DNA of 64,000 nucleotides from Phenylobacterium sp. (GCF_004299445.1 NZ_SCTC01000069.1:1-64000), one strand, 5' to 3'; positions 8,363 to 17,668 are shown, counted from the stretch's first letter. Notes: generated by a model not told the origin, from the sequence alone. A program made the numbers and translations.

Positions 8363-8877
8363 CGGGCGCCGTCGTCCGCCCGAGGCATGCTGACGTTCGG
8401 GGGCCAGTGCTCGCGCTGCGACGCGCCGCTGCCCGAGTCGGTGTGCAGCACGATGTCGTCGACCGAGGGCGCCGCCTGGACCGGAGGCGCATCGACGGCT
8501 TCCTGGGCCGCTTCGGCGTCGTCGGGCGAATAGACCTCGACCTTGTTCGTATAGAACGCCAGTCGCCCCGCGATCTCCGCCATCGCGGGGTAGGGCTCCT
8601 CGTAGCTCCAGATGGCGTTCTCGGCGAAATGGCCGTCCATCTGCAGCGTGTAGTAGGACGCGTCGCCCTTGTAGGGGCAGTGCGTGGCATGGGCCGTGTG
8701 GGTCAGGAACGCCATCGAGACGTCCTCGCGCGGGAAATAGACGACCGGGGGATAGCTCGCTTCCTGCAGGACCAGCGCGTCGCCTGAGTCGGCGATCACG
8801 TGGCCCTGGTACCTGGCGCGCCAGCGGCGGCCGGCCGGCGTGATCGTGATGGGATGGTCGGGGCCGGGCATCTTCAT
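8359..8877 (-). CDS. DUF427-family protein
   Basis: A 172-residue protein with the DUF427 core: GDALVLQEASYPPVVYFPREDV, then THCPYKGDASYYTL and IWSYEEPYPAMAEIAGRLAFY. The fold is a small beta barrel with no established reaction. The C-terminal ~50 residues after KVEVYSPDD are variable and low in complexity. The start at 8877 follows an AGGAGA ribosome binding site; the frame runs further upstream but without family-like sequence. It is convergent with the CYTH gene, sharing a CTAG at the stops, and 218 bp separate it from the divergent peptide transporter. Confidence 0.85.
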   Translation of the reverse strand: MKMPGPDHPITITPAGRRWRARYQGHVIADSGDALVLQEASYPPVVYFPREDVSMAFLTHTAHATHCPYKGDASYYTLQMDGHFAENAIWSYEEPYPAMAEIAGRLAFYTNKVEVYSPDDAEAAQEAVDAPPVQAAPSVDDIVLHTDSGSGASQREHWPPNVSMPRADDGAR

Positions 8878-9095
8878 GGGGTTCGCGTCTCCTGACGGTC
8901 TGAACGCACCAGCTCGCGACCGGCTGCCAAGGGATATGGGCGCCCGTCCCGGCGGCGCCAGGCGCCCGGCCGACGGCGGTTTGCTTGTGTCCTGAACGGG
9001 TTGGTGGTTCTCTGCCCGCAATTCAGGCTAGGCCGGGTCGAAAAGACCCCGTGGGAGACGTAGGCCGGCCCTTAGGATCGGAAGCAAACCCTCAA

Positions 9096-10964
9096 ATGCC
9101 AATCGTACTGCTGGCCGGGATCGTCATCACGCTGGTGACGGGTATCCCGGTGCTACTCCAGATGCTCCGCCATCACCCGCGCGGCCTCATCATCCTGTTC
9201 TTCGCCGAGATGTGGGAGCGCTTCTCCTACTACGGCATGCGCGGGATCCTGATCTTCTACCTGACCCAGCACCTGTTGTTCGACCAGGACGTGGCCAGCG
9301 GCCAGTACGGGTCGTACACCAGCCTCGTCTACCTGCTGCCTCTCATCGGCGGCATGCTGGCCGACCGCTACCTGGGCACCCGCAAGGCGGTGGCGTTTGG
9401 CGCCCTTCTGCTGGTGGCGGGACACCTGACCATGGCGGTCGAGGGTCGCCCGGCGACCCAGACGCTGACCTATGCGGGCCAGACCTACAACGTAGCCATC
9501 GAAGGTCGCATGGAAGACCGCTCGGTGAAGCTGGTGGTGGGCGACAAGGCCTACGACTTCTCGGCCAACGAGGCGGGCGGCTTCGAGATCAAGGACCTGC
9601 CGGCGACCGCGCCGCTACCGGCCGTACTGCCCAAGGGCTCGTACGAGCTGAAGAAGGACGTCGATCCGTTCGGCAAGAACGCCTTCTACCTGGCGGTGGC
9701 GCTGATCATCATGGGCGTTGGCTTCCTGAAACCGAACATCTCCACGATCGTGGGCCAGCTCTATCCGCAAGGCGATCCGCGACGGGATTCCGGTTTCACG
9801 CTCTACTACTACGGCATCAACCTGGGGGCCTTCTGGGCCTCGTTCGCTTGCGCCTGGTTCGGCCTCAACGTCGGCTGGTGGGCGGGCTTCGGCCTGGCCG
9901 GGGTCGGCATGGCCGCGGGCTGGGTCGTCTTCGTGCTGGGCAAGAAGCACCTCGAGGGCAAGGGCGAGCCGCCAAACCCAGCGCTGCTGCAGGAAAAGGT
10001 GGCCGGTCCGCTCAATCGCGAGTGGCTGATCTATCTCTGCGGCGTGCTGGGCGTGATCCCGGTGTGGTTCCTGGTCCAGCGCAACGACTGGGTGGGGGTG
10101 ATGCTGATCGCCTCGACCCTCGCGGCCCTGGCCTATGTGATCTACTTCATCGTCACCCAGTGCGACAAAGTTCAGCGCGAGCGCATGATCCTGGCCCTGG
10201 TGCTGGTGTTCGGCGCGGTGGTGTTCTTCACCCTGTTCGAACAGGCCGGCACCTCGCTCAACCTCTTCGCCGCGCAAAACGTCGACCTGAACCTCACACG
10301 GCAGGCCAGCACCTTCCTTGGCATCCCGATCGGCAGCGCCGATCAGCTGGCCGCGGCCGGGATTCAGCCCACGGGACTCTGGATCGACACCGGCATCGGC
10401 GCGGCCCAGACCCAGTCGTTCAACGCCGGCTTCATCCTGATCTTCGCCCCGATCTTCGCGGCGATGTGGGCGTGGCTCGGCCGGCGCGGCCAGGCGTCGA
10501 ACCCGGTGATGACCTTCGGCCTGGGCCTGATCCAGGTGGGCCTGGGCTTCCTGGTGGTGGTCTGGGGCGCCGGGTTGGCCAACAGCGCCTTCCAGGTGCC
10601 GCTGATGCTGCTGGGCCTGCTCTACCTGCTGCACACCACGGGCGAGCTCTTCCTGTCGCCGGTGGGCCTGTCCGAGATCACCAAACTGTCGGTGGCCAAG
10701 GTGGTGTCGTTCATGATGGCCATCTGGTTCCTGGCTTCGTCGATCGCCCAGTACGTCGGCGGCTTCATCGCGGGCCTCGCCGGCACCGAGACGGTGGGCG
10801 GCCAGGTGCTGAACCCCGAGCTGGCGCTGAAGACCTCGCTGGGCGTGTTCAACACGCTGGGCTGGGGCGGCTTCGCGATCGGCGTGGCGTTCGTCCTGAT
10901 CAGCTTCCTGATCAAGCACTGGGCGCACAGCGAGACCGAGCCGGACGAGAAGGTCGGCGCCTGA
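9096..10964 (+). CDS. POT-family proton-coupled peptide transporter
   Basis: A 622-residue inner-membrane importer of di- and tripeptides. The family signature is at residues 36-52: FFAEMWERFSYYGMRGI. A second one, FYYGINLG-like, is seen as YYYGINLGAFWASF. About 14 hydrophobic segments are visible, including VALIIMGVGFLKPNIS and the PVGLSEITKLS segment near the C-terminus. A stretch of about 80 polar, beta-prone residues (about 117-195) is inserted after the third membrane segment, which makes the protein longer than typical bacterial POTs (~500). The ATG at 9096 is chosen because family similarity begins there; the frame upstream is a shadow. A strong terminator follows the gene. Confidence 0.9.
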   Translation: MPIVLLAGIVITLVTGIPVLLQMLRHHPRGLIILFFAEMWERFSYYGMRGILIFYLTQHLLFDQDVASGQYGSYTSLVYLLPLIGGMLADRYLGTRKAVAFGALLLVAGHLTMAVEGRPATQTLTYAGQTYNVAIEGRMEDRSVKLVVGDKAYDFSANEAGGFEIKDLPATAPLPAVLPKGSYELKKDVDPFGKNAFYLAVALIIMGVGFLKPNISTIVGQLYPQGDPRRDSGFTLYYYGINLGAFWASFACAWFGLNVGWWAGFGLAGVGMAAGWVVFVLGKKHLEGKGEPPNPALLQEKVAGPLNREWLIYLCGVLGVIPVWFLVQRNDWVGVMLIASTLAALAYVIYFIVTQCDKVQRERMILALVLVFGAVVFFTLFEQAGTSLNLFAAQNVDLNLTRQASTFLGIPIGSADQLAAAGIQPTGLWIDTGIGAAQTQSFNAGFILIFAPIFAAMWAWLGRRGQASNPVMTFGLGLIQVGLGFLVVVWGAGLANSAFQVPLMLLGLLYLLHTTGELFLSPVGLSEITKLSVAKVVSFMMAIWFLASSIAQYVGGFIAGLAGTETVGGQVLNPELALKTSLGVFNTLGWGGFAIGVAFVLISFLIKHWAHSETEPDEKVGA

Positions 10965-10985
10965 CCCCAGGCCTCGGACACGACG

Positions 10986-11020
10986 AAGGCCGCGGAGCGA
11001 TCCGCGGCCTTCTGTGTTTT
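10986..11020 (+). terminator. Intrinsic terminator after the peptide transporter gene
   Basis: The 11-bp perfect stem 10986-10996 / 11001-11011 has the loop GCGA and is followed by CTGTGTTTT. It stands 21 bp after the transporter stop and could also serve the convergent TonB receptor gene ending at 11031. Its 18-base core CCGCGGAGCGATCCGCGG recurs in the terminator at 50678. Confidence 0.8.
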
Positions 11021-11030
11021 CGCACGCCCG

Positions 11031-13046
11031 CTAGCCGAACGTCTTGCGGATCCGCAGGAACGTGCCGCCGGGGGTCTGGTTGGTTCGCTTGTCGTCGACC
11101 GAGGTGGCCTCGGCCCCGGCCGTGCGCAGGCCGCCGTAGAACGCGTAGGTCTCGTGCAGATTGCGCCGGGTCGCGTTCGGCAGCTCCAGCCGGATGTTGA
11201 GGTCGGGCTGCGGCTTGTACTCGATGAACGGCTTCACATAGGTGTTGAGCTTGCGCGTGTAGACGAGGTTGTAGCGGTAGGTCGTCTCCCTGAACCCGCC
11301 GAACGCATCGACGCCCCACGTGATGTCGTACTGCGGCATGTCCCAGGTGAAGGTGGCGTTCCAGTCCAGGCCCCGCAGCGCCGACTGCGACCGAGTCTCC
11401 ATCGTCGTCGGGTCGGTCACCTCGCTCCAGCGCCTGGTGAGGTTGCCTTTCAGCAGCGCCCCCTTCGCGCCCAGCCGGTCGAGCGGAAGGGTCAGGTCGA
11501 GGGCCAGGATGTCCTTGGTCCCGTCGCCGATGTTCTCGGGCCGGTCGAACACACTGCCGCCTGGGCCCCTGACGGGCCCCCGGTCGACCACGTCGCTGAG
11601 TTCTGCGTGGCGGTAGCTCAGCGCCACCGACCCTGACGTCCAGAACCGCTGCTCCAACGCGAATTCGCCCACCCAGGCCTGGCCGGGGTTGAGGTCGGGG
11701 TTGCCCGCCGTGACGCCCCCCGCCTGGTTCAGCCCCCCGGCGGCCACGAAGTCGTTGAAGTTCAGCTGGTCGACCTCGCGCTCGAGGCGCAGCCGAAACT
11801 GGGTCATCTCCAGCGGGGACCAGCTCACCGCCAGCCGCGGCTTGAGGTAGCGCAGCGACTTCTCGAGGACGACGTCGCCCTCGGAGCTGATGGTCGAGAA
11901 CTCGTAGCGCAGGCCGGCATCGACCGTGATGGTCTCGAACGGACGCCAGGCCGCCTTGGCGAACAGCTCCTTGCGGTCTTCCTCGACCTCGACGGAGCCG
12001 GCGGGCAGACGGACGATGGCCCCGTTGCGGCGGAGCGTGGTCTCGCTGTCAAGCGTGTTGACGGCCCGTTCGCCGCCCACCTCGAACGAGAGCTTCGGAT
12101 CGAAGCGATACTTCACGACTGCCCGGCCGATGGTTTCCACGGTGTCGCGGTCGACGAGCAGGCGGTTGGCGACGTCCGGCGCGTCGAAGTTCTCGGTGAC
12201 CAGCCGGTCGCGCCCCGTGCGCAGGGCGACCAGCTCCACGTCCCAGTCCGCGCCCAGCTTGCGCGAGTAGCGGGCCCCGAACTCGGTGTCGTCCTGCTCC
12301 TGCAGGTAGACGTACTGCTGGTCGGCGATGGGCGACGAGAAGATGCGGGTCTTCTCCTCGAACTTGAAGTCGTCCGTCAGGAGGCGCCCGTTCAACCGCA
12401 GGGAGCCGCCCAGCACGGGCGCCTCGGCCGCGGCCGTGAGTGAGTAGAACAGACCGTCACCCTCGGCGTCGTAGCCGTTGAGCACCGTGGGTTCGCCGAC
12501 CGTGATCAGGGCCCCGCGCCCGGCGCCTGCGCCGTCGTCCAGCCCGCGCGCCGCCCGACCCGAGGCCTCCCATTTCACGTCGCCCAGCGCGCCCGAGCCC
12601 TCGATGCGCATCTGGCCCAGGTCGCGGCCGTCGTCGATGTGGTTGTCGGCGATCGCGAACACGCCGCGGACGCTGTTGTCCTTCTTCTGGATGACGTTCG
12701 CCATCACCGTCTTGCCCTGCATGTCGATGCCGGGCGCGCCGCCGCGGATGATGTCGATGCGCTCGACCTTGGACGCCGGAATTCGGAAGAGGACGTCCTG
12801 CAGGCTGTCCGACTTGCTGGACGGGCGCTGCCCGTCGATCAGCACATTCCCGGCCGCGCCCTCGAACCCGCGCACGGAGGCGCCGTTGTCGAGGGTGAAG
12901 CCGGGGATCCGATTGAGCATGTCCACGACGGTCGCCGGCTGCTGGGCCGCGAAGAAGGCGGTCGCATAGCTGGTTACGCCTTGCTGCACGGCGGCTTCCG
13001 GCGCCGCGGCGATCGCCGCCTGCGCCAGGAACTGAACGAATGGCAT
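11031..13046 (-). CDS. TonB-dependent outer-membrane receptor
   Basis: A 671-residue receptor with an N-terminal plug domain and a C-terminal beta barrel. The plug region shows VVDMLNRIPGFTLDNGASVRGF, NVLIDGQRPSSKSD and VERIDIIRGGAPGID, all typical. The rest is alternating beta strands with Trp/Tyr/Arg girdles such as LRYEFSTISSEGD and FALEQRFWTSGSVALSYRH. The C-terminus reads RIRKTFG, so the usual last aromatic residue is one position in. The N-terminus is weak as a signal peptide: no basic residue precedes the hydrophobic part, and the true start may differ. No TonB or siderophore genes are nearby; the substrate is unknown. Its ribosome binding site is inside a hairpin. Confidence 0.9.
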   Translation of the reverse strand: MPFVQFLAQAAIAAAPEAAVQQGVTSYATAFFAAQQPATVVDMLNRIPGFTLDNGASVRGFEGAAGNVLIDGQRPSSKSDSLQDVLFRIPASKVERIDIIRGGAPGIDMQGKTVMANVIQKKDNSVRGVFAIADNHIDDGRDLGQMRIEGSGALGDVKWEASGRAARGLDDGAGAGRGALITVGEPTVLNGYDAEGDGLFYSLTAAAEAPVLGGSLRLNGRLLTDDFKFEEKTRIFSSPIADQQYVYLQEQDDTEFGARYSRKLGADWDVELVALRTGRDRLVTENFDAPDVANRLLVDRDTVETIGRAVVKYRFDPKLSFEVGGERAVNTLDSETTLRRNGAIVRLPAGSVEVEEDRKELFAKAAWRPFETITVDAGLRYEFSTISSEGDVVLEKSLRYLKPRLAVSWSPLEMTQFRLRLEREVDQLNFNDFVAAGGLNQAGGVTAGNPDLNPGQAWVGEFALEQRFWTSGSVALSYRHAELSDVVDRGPVRGPGGSVFDRPENIGDGTKDILALDLTLPLDRLGAKGALLKGNLTRRWSEVTDPTTMETRSQSALRGLDWNATFTWDMPQYDITWGVDAFGGFRETTYRYNLVYTRKLNTYVKPFIEYKPQPDLNIRLELPNATRRNLHETYAFYGGLRTAGAEATSVDDKRTNQTPGGTFLRIRKTFG

Positions 13047-13053
13047 CGACGGT

Positions 13054-13077
13054 CTCTCCCCAAGAACGAGGGGAGAG
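13054..13077 (-). promoter_or_regulatory. Leader hairpin covering the ribosome binding site of the TonB receptor gene
   Basis: A perfect 8-bp inverted repeat, CTCTCCCC at 13054-13061 and GGGGAGAG at 13070-13077 (plus-strand reading), with an 8-nt loop. On the mRNA the 3' arm GGGGAGAG contains the only Shine-Dalgarno-like sequence, 7 nt before the ATG at 13046. Pairing would hide it from the ribosome. Confidence 0.45.
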
Positions 13078-13104
13078 GTGGCCTGGAGCGCAGCCCTGGC
13101 GCGA

Positions 13105-13133
13105 GTTAAATGCCTGTAAGGTGAATTAAATTC
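13105..13133 (-). promoter_or_regulatory. AT-rich element upstream of the TonB receptor gene
   Basis: In very GC-rich surroundings this stretch holds two TTAAAT copies, GTTAAAT at 13105 and GAATTAAATTC at 13123-13133; the latter is an odd palindrome around one base. It lies 59-87 bp upstream of the receptor start, where a promoter or repressor site is expected. No specific regulator can be named. Confidence 0.3.
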
Positions 13134-13160
13134 CGGACAGGGTTCCGCTCGACCCGATCG

Positions 13161-14591
13161 TCAGACCGCGGTGCCGCCGACCGTCAGGCCGGTGATCTTC
13201 AGCGAGGGCTGGCCCACGCCCACCGGCACGCTCTGCCCGGCCTTGCCGCAGACGCCGACGCCCAAGTCGAAGTCGAAATCATCGCCGATCATGGTCACCC
13301 GGGTCAGGGCAGAGGGACCGTCGCCGATCAGGGTCGCGCCCTTGACCGGGGTCGTCACCTTGCCGTCCTCGATCAGGTAGGCCTCGGTGCACTGGAAGAC
13401 GAACTTGCCGTTGGTGATGTCCACCTGGCCGCCGCCGAAGTTGGCGCAGTACAGACCCTTCTTCGTGGAAGCGATCATCTCCTCGCGCTTGTGGCCGCCG
13501 CCCAGCATGGCGGTGTTGGTCATCCGCGGCATGGGCATGTGGGCGTAGGACTGGCGGCGACCGTTGCCGGTGGCGCTGAGGCCCATGAGGCGCGCGCTCA
13601 TCCGATCGTGCATGTAGCCCACCAGGATGCCGTCCTCGATCAGGATGGTGCGCTCGGTGGGCGTGCCCTCGTCGTCCACCGTCAGCGATCCGCGGCGGCC
13701 CGGCAGAGTCCCGTCGTCGAACACGGTGACGCCCGGCGCGGCCACCCGCTCGCCGATGCGGCCCGAGAACGCCGAGGTGCCCTTGCGGTTGAAGTCGCCT
13801 TCCAGGCCATGGCCCACGGCTTCGTGCAGCAGCACGCCGTTCCAGCCGGGGCCCAGCACCACGTCCATCTCGCCGGCCGGGCAGGCGACGGCGTCCAGGT
13901 TGGTCAGCGCCTGGCGCAGCGCCTCGTCCACCTGATCCTGCCACTTGTCGGGGCTGATCCAGGCCTCGAAGCCGGCGCGGCCGCCGGCGCCGGTGTAGCC
14001 CTGCTCGCGCCGGCCATCGCGTTCGACGGTCACCTGGACGTTCACACGGCAAAGGGGGCGCACGTCACGGATCAGCCGGCCATCGGCCCGGAGGATCTCG
14101 ACCGTGCGGCGCTCTCCGGCGATCGAGGCCATCACCTGCACCACCCGCGGATCCCGGGCGCGGGCCCAGGCGTCGATCTCCTGCAGCAGCGCGACCTTGT
14201 CGGAGAAGGCGGGCGAGCTCAGCGGGTTTTCCTCGCCGTAGAGCTTGGTGTTGGTAGCCCGCGGCGCCTCTGCGGTGACGCCCGCGTACCCGCGCTTGGC
14301 CAGCCGGGCCGAGTCGGCGGCGCGGCGGATCGCCGCTTCGGAAATCTCGGACGCGTGGGCGTAGCCGGCAGTTTCGCCCGCCACCACCCGCAGGCCGAAG
14401 CCCTCGGTCGAATCGTAGGCCGCCGATTTGAGCCGACCGTCGTCGAACAGGAACGACTCGCTCTCGGACCGCTCGACGAACAGTTCGCCGTCGTCGGCCC
14501 CCTGCAGGGCGTCAGCCAGGATTTCCTGGGCGCGGGCGGGGTCGACCCCAACGGAATCGAGGATCGAGGGAGCGGGCACTGGAGCGTTCAT
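13161..14591 (-). CDS. tldD: Metalloprotease TldD
   Basis: A 476-residue TldD subunit of the TldD/TldE (PmbA) zinc protease, which degrades unfolded peptides and matures certain modified peptides. The zinc motif HEAVGHGLEGD is at residues 256-266 (HExxxH). The typical segments GVTVFDDGTLPGRRGSLTVDDEGTP, YMHDRMSARLMGLSATGNGRRQSY and MPRMTNTAML are present, and the length is that of the family. The start is the ATG at 14591 (MNAPVPAPSIL); the frame extends upstream without plausible content. No tldE/pmbA is in the window, although the partner is often elsewhere. It is divergent from the cytochrome oxidase cluster across 400 bp. Confidence 0.95.
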   Translation of the reverse strand: MNAPVPAPSILDSVGVDPARAQEILADALQGADDGELFVERSESESFLFDDGRLKSAAYDSTEGFGLRVVAGETAGYAHASEISEAAIRRAADSARLAKRGYAGVTAEAPRATNTKLYGEENPLSSPAFSDKVALLQEIDAWARARDPRVVQVMASIAGERRTVEILRADGRLIRDVRPLCRVNVQVTVERDGRREQGYTGAGGRAGFEAWISPDKWQDQVDEALRQALTNLDAVACPAGEMDVVLGPGWNGVLLHEAVGHGLEGDFNRKGTSAFSGRIGERVAAPGVTVFDDGTLPGRRGSLTVDDEGTPTERTILIEDGILVGYMHDRMSARLMGLSATGNGRRQSYAHMPMPRMTNTAMLGGGHKREEMIASTKKGLYCANFGGGQVDITNGKFVFQCTEAYLIEDGKVTTPVKGATLIGDGPSALTRVTMIGDDFDFDLGVGVCGKAGQSVPVGVGQPSLKITGLTVGGTAV

Positions 14592-14991
14592 GCCTGGAAG
14601 ATAGGGGCTCGAAGGTGGGGCGTCACCCGCGAGATGGCTCTTGGCCCTCGCCAGCCTCTCTTTTCGTCTTGGGGACGATTCGCGCCTGCTGCAGGGCCGT
14701 TGCAATCTGGCCAGCGCCCGCAGGGTCCGCTCCCCGCCCCATTCCAGAACAGGCCGCGAGCGATGCAGCGATTGCGGCGAGACGTCGCGCCATTTCCGTG
14801 TGCAAACGACGTCGAGAGCCGGTGGACGCTACGTAAGACCCGCCGACGCCTTGGCAAGCCCGAACGATGCGCGTATGGACCCCGGCGAAGGGGCCGGTCG
14901 GGCGTCGCGCAAGTCGCGCCCGCGCGTCCCGTTCCGTAGCGTCGGACCGCCTGTTGTTGAGGGCGTCGCCGGCCAAACTGACCGAGGGGAC
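14592..14991. other. 400-bp region between tldD and ctaC
   Basis: This must hold the promoters for tldD (leftward) and the oxidase cluster (rightward), but I find no clear -35/-10 pair. The ctaC ribosome binding site GAGGGG is at its right end. The only coding candidate is a 56-codon frame on the minus strand (14623-14793), listed separately. Confidence 0.4.
14623..14793 (-). CDS. Possible very small lipoprotein (56 residues)
   Basis: The frame starts MARRLAAIAASLAAC: two arginines, a short hydrophobic core and a lipobox-like LAAC with the cysteine at residue 15. The rest (SGMGRGADPAGAGQ and a Lys/Arg/Glu-rich tail) resembles no family. The ribosome binding site is weak (GGA 4 nt upstream). 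It could equally be chance in GC-rich DNA, where Ala-rich frames are common. Confidence 0.3.
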   Translation of the reverse strand: MARRLAAIAASLAACSGMGRGADPAGAGQIATALQQARIVPKTKREAGEGQEPSRG

Positions 14992-15993
14992 ATGAAGTCG
15001 AGCTTTCACGGATTGCGGACGCGGGCGGCAGGCGCTCTCGCGGGCGCTGCGGCGGCGTTCTGGGGCGCGGCCGCCATGGCTCAGGACAAGTTCGGCGAGC
15101 CGACGGACAAGGCGATCGACCTGCAGCCGGGGGTGACCCCGCTGCGCCACGACGCGATCTGGTTCCACAATTGGATCCTGATGCCCGTGATCACGGTCAT
15201 CACGCTGTTCGTGCTGGCGCTGCTGATCTGGGTGGTCATTCGCTATAACAAGAAGGCGAACCCGGTCCCGGCGAAGTTCACGCACAACACGATGATCGAG
15301 GTGATCTGGACCCTCGCGCCCGTCGCGATCCTGGTCGTGATCTCGATCTTCTCGTTCAAGCTGCTCTTCGCCTACAACGACATGCCGAAGCCGGACCTCA
15401 CCATCAAGGCGGTCGGCTACCAGTGGTACTGGGGCTATGAGTACCCCGACCAGAAGATCGGCGAGTTCGTTTCGAACATGCTGCCGGAAGACGAAGCGAA
15501 GAAGGTCGCCAAGCCGTACCGCCTCGCCGTCACCGAGCCGCTGGTCGTTCCGATCAACAAGGTGGTCCGCGTTCAGGTCACCGGCGCCGACGTGATCCAC
15601 GCCTTCGCCGTCCCGTCGTTCGGGATCATCGCCGACGCCATTCCCGGACGCCTGAACGAAACCTGGTTCAAGGCCGATCGCCTGGGCACCTACTACGGCA
15701 ACTGCCGTGAGCTGTGCGGCGTCGACCACGCCTTCATGCCGATCGAGGTCCGCGTCGTGACGCAGGCCGAGTTCGACGCCTGGGTCGCCAAGAAGGGCGG
15801 CTCGGTCGCCGGCGCCGCGCCTGCGCCCGCTCCGGCCGCTGCGCCCGCCGCCGAGGGGGCTCCGGCCGCCGACGCCGCGGCGACGCCGGCCACCGCCACG
15901 GTGAACCCTGCCGCCCCGCCTCCGGCGACGCCTGAGCCCAAGGCTCCGGTCGCCGCCACCACGCCCGCGCCCAAGGCGCCGGCCGCGAAATAA
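14992..15993 (+). CDS. ctaC: Cytochrome c oxidase subunit II
   Basis: A 333-residue subunit that receives electrons from cytochrome c through its CuA centre in the periplasm. A signal peptide of about 31 residues ends in AAAMAQ. Two membrane helices follow: near 55-80 (ILMPVITVITLFVLALLIWVV) and near 103-125. The periplasmic domain has YQWYWGYEYP and the CuA loop CRELCGVDHAFM with all expected ligands (Cys, Glu, Cys, His, Met) and the upstream ADVIHAFAVPSFG His. The last ~65 residues are a low-complexity Ala/Pro tail, unusual for length. First gene of the oxidase cluster; ctaD follows after 19 bp. Confidence 0.96.
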   Translation: MKSSFHGLRTRAAGALAGAAAAFWGAAAMAQDKFGEPTDKAIDLQPGVTPLRHDAIWFHNWILMPVITVITLFVLALLIWVVIRYNKKANPVPAKFTHNTMIEVIWTLAPVAILVVISIFSFKLLFAYNDMPKPDLTIKAVGYQWYWGYEYPDQKIGEFVSNMLPEDEAKKVAKPYRLAVTEPLVVPINKVVRVQVTGADVIHAFAVPSFGIIADAIPGRLNETWFKADRLGTYYGNCRELCGVDHAFMPIEVRVVTQAEFDAWVAKKGGSVAGAAPAPAPAAAPAAEGAPAADAAATPATATVNPAAPPPATPEPKAPVAATTPAPKAPAAK

Positions 15994-16012
15994 GCCTTAG
16001 GATCCGCGTAAG

Positions 16013-17668
16013 ATGGCTCAAGCCGCCGCTCACGATCATCACGACGACCACGGGCACATGCCCGGGTTCTTCGCCCGCTGGTTCTTCTCCACGAACCACA
16101 AGGACATCGGCACGCTCTACATCCTGTTCGCCATCATGGCGGGGATCGTCGGCGGCCTCATGTCCGGCCTGATCCGCTGGGAACTGGCCGAACCGGGCAT
16201 CCAGGTGTTCACGGAAGGCTCGTGGCTCGCCACGACCGGCCTCGTGGAAGCCTCCAAGCACGGCTACAACGTGATCGTCACCGGCCACGCCCTGGTCATG
16301 ATCTTCTTCATGGTCATGCCCGCGATGATCGGCGGGTTCGGCAACTGGTTCGTGCCGCTGATGATCGGCGCGCCCGACATGGCCTTCCCGCGGATGAACA
16401 ACATCTCGTTCTGGCTGCTGGTCGCCGCCTGGGTGATGCTGATCGTCTCGATGTTCGTCGACGGCGGCCCCGGCAAGGGCTTCGGAGGCGGCTGGACGAT
16501 CTATCCGCCGCTGTCCACGTCCGGCCATACCGGCCCGGCCATGGACTGCGCGATCCTGTCGCTGCACCTCGCGGGCGCCAGCTCGATCCTGGGCGCCATC
16601 AACTTCATCACCACGATCTTCAACATGCGCGCGCCGGGCATGACGCTGCACCGGATGCCGCTGTTCGTCTGGTCGATCCTGGTGACCGTGTTCCTGCTGC
16701 TGCTCTCGCTGCCCGTGCTGGCCGGCGCGATCACGATGCTGCTCACGGACCGCAACTTCAAAACCCACTTCTTCGACGCCGCCGGCGGCGGCGACCCGGT
16801 GATGTTCCAGCACCTGTTCTGGTTCTTCGGTCACCCGGAAGTGTACATCCTGATCCTGCCCGGGTTCGGCATGATCTCGCACATCGTCTCGACGTTCAGC
16901 CGCAAGCCCGTCTTCGGCTACCTCGCGATGGCGTACGCCATGGTGGCCATCGGCTTCATCGGCTTCGTCGTGTGGGCCCACCACATGTACACCGTGGGCA
17001 TGGGCATCCAGCTGCGGGCCTACTTCGTCGCGGCGACGATGGTCATCGCGGTGCCGACCGGCGTGAAGGTGTTCTCCTGGATCGCCACGATGTGGGGCGG
17101 CTCCATCACCTTCAAGACGCCCATGCTGTGGGCGATCGGCTTCATCTTCCTGTTCACCGTGGGCGGTGTGACGGGCGTCGTGCTGGCCAACGCCGGCATC
17201 GACTACAGCCTGCACGACACCTACTACGTGGTGGCCCACTTCCACTACGTGCTGAGCCTCGGCGCCGTGTTCGCGATCTTCGCGGGCTTCTACTACTGGT
17301 TCGAGAAGATGTGGGGCGTGAAGTACAACGAGTTCCTCGGCGCGCTGCACTTCTGGGTCATGTTCGTGGGCGTGAACCTCGTGTTCTTCCCGCAGCACTT
17401 CCTGGGCCTGCAGGGCATGCCGCGTCGCTACGTCGACTATCCGGACGGCTTCGCCTACTGGAACAAGATCTCGTCGATCGGGTACGCGATCACGGGCGTG
17501 GCCGTGGTGATCTTCCTGCTGGTCCTGCTGGAAGCCGCCATCCGCCGCCGCAAGGCCGAAGCGAACCCGTGGGGCGAAGGCGCCACGACGCTGGAGTGGA
17601 CGCTGAGCTCGCCTCCGCCGTTCCACCAGTTCAACGAACTCCCGGTGGTGAAGCCCGACGCGCACTAG
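16013..17668 (+). CDS. ctaD: Cytochrome c oxidase subunit I (aa3-type)
   Basis: The 551-residue catalytic subunit of the haem-copper oxidase, reducing oxygen to water and pumping protons in the inner membrane. Twelve membrane helices are expected. The low-spin haem ligand is in [22 protein letters not shown]. The CuB/Tyr cross-link segment is [21 protein letters not shown], further CuB ligands are in [10 protein letters not shown], and the haem a3/low-spin His pair is in [17 protein letters not shown]. The Glu in GHPEV marks an A1-type enzyme with the usual D-pathway end. Between ctaC and a strong terminator, so the first two genes may form their own transcript. Confidence 0.97.
   Translation: MAQAAAHDHHDDHGHMPGFFARWFFSTNHKDIGTLYILFAIMAGIVGGLMSGLIRWELAEPGIQVFTEGSWLATTGLVEASKHGYNVIVTGHALVMIFFMVMPAMIGGFGNWFVPLMIGAPDMAFPRMNNISFWLLVAAWVMLIVSMFVDGGPGKGFGGGWTIYPPLSTSGHTGPAMDCAILSLHLAGASSILGAINFITTIFNMRAPGMTLHRMPLFVWSILVTVFLLLLSLPVLAGAITMLLTDRNFKTHFFDAAGGGDPVMFQHLFWFFGHPEVYILILPGFGMISHIVSTFSRKPVFGYLAMAYAMVAIGFIGFVVWAHHMYTVGMGIQLRAYFVAATMVIAVPTGVKVFSWIATMWGGSITFKTPMLWAIGFIFLFTVGGVTGVVLANAGIDYSLHDTYYVVAHFHYVLSLGAVFAIFAGFYYWFEKMWGVKYNEFLGALHFWVMFVGVNLVFFPQHFLGLQGMPRRYVDYPDGFAYWNKISSIGYAITGVAVVIFLLVLLEAAIRRRKAEANPWGEGATTLEWTLSSPPPFHQFNELPVVKPDAH

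Noticed and set aside
9035..9049. Small hairpin GGGTC-GAAAA-GACCC before the peptide transporter
   Set aside because: Only five base pairs, no T-run, 47 bases from the start; not distinguishable from chance.
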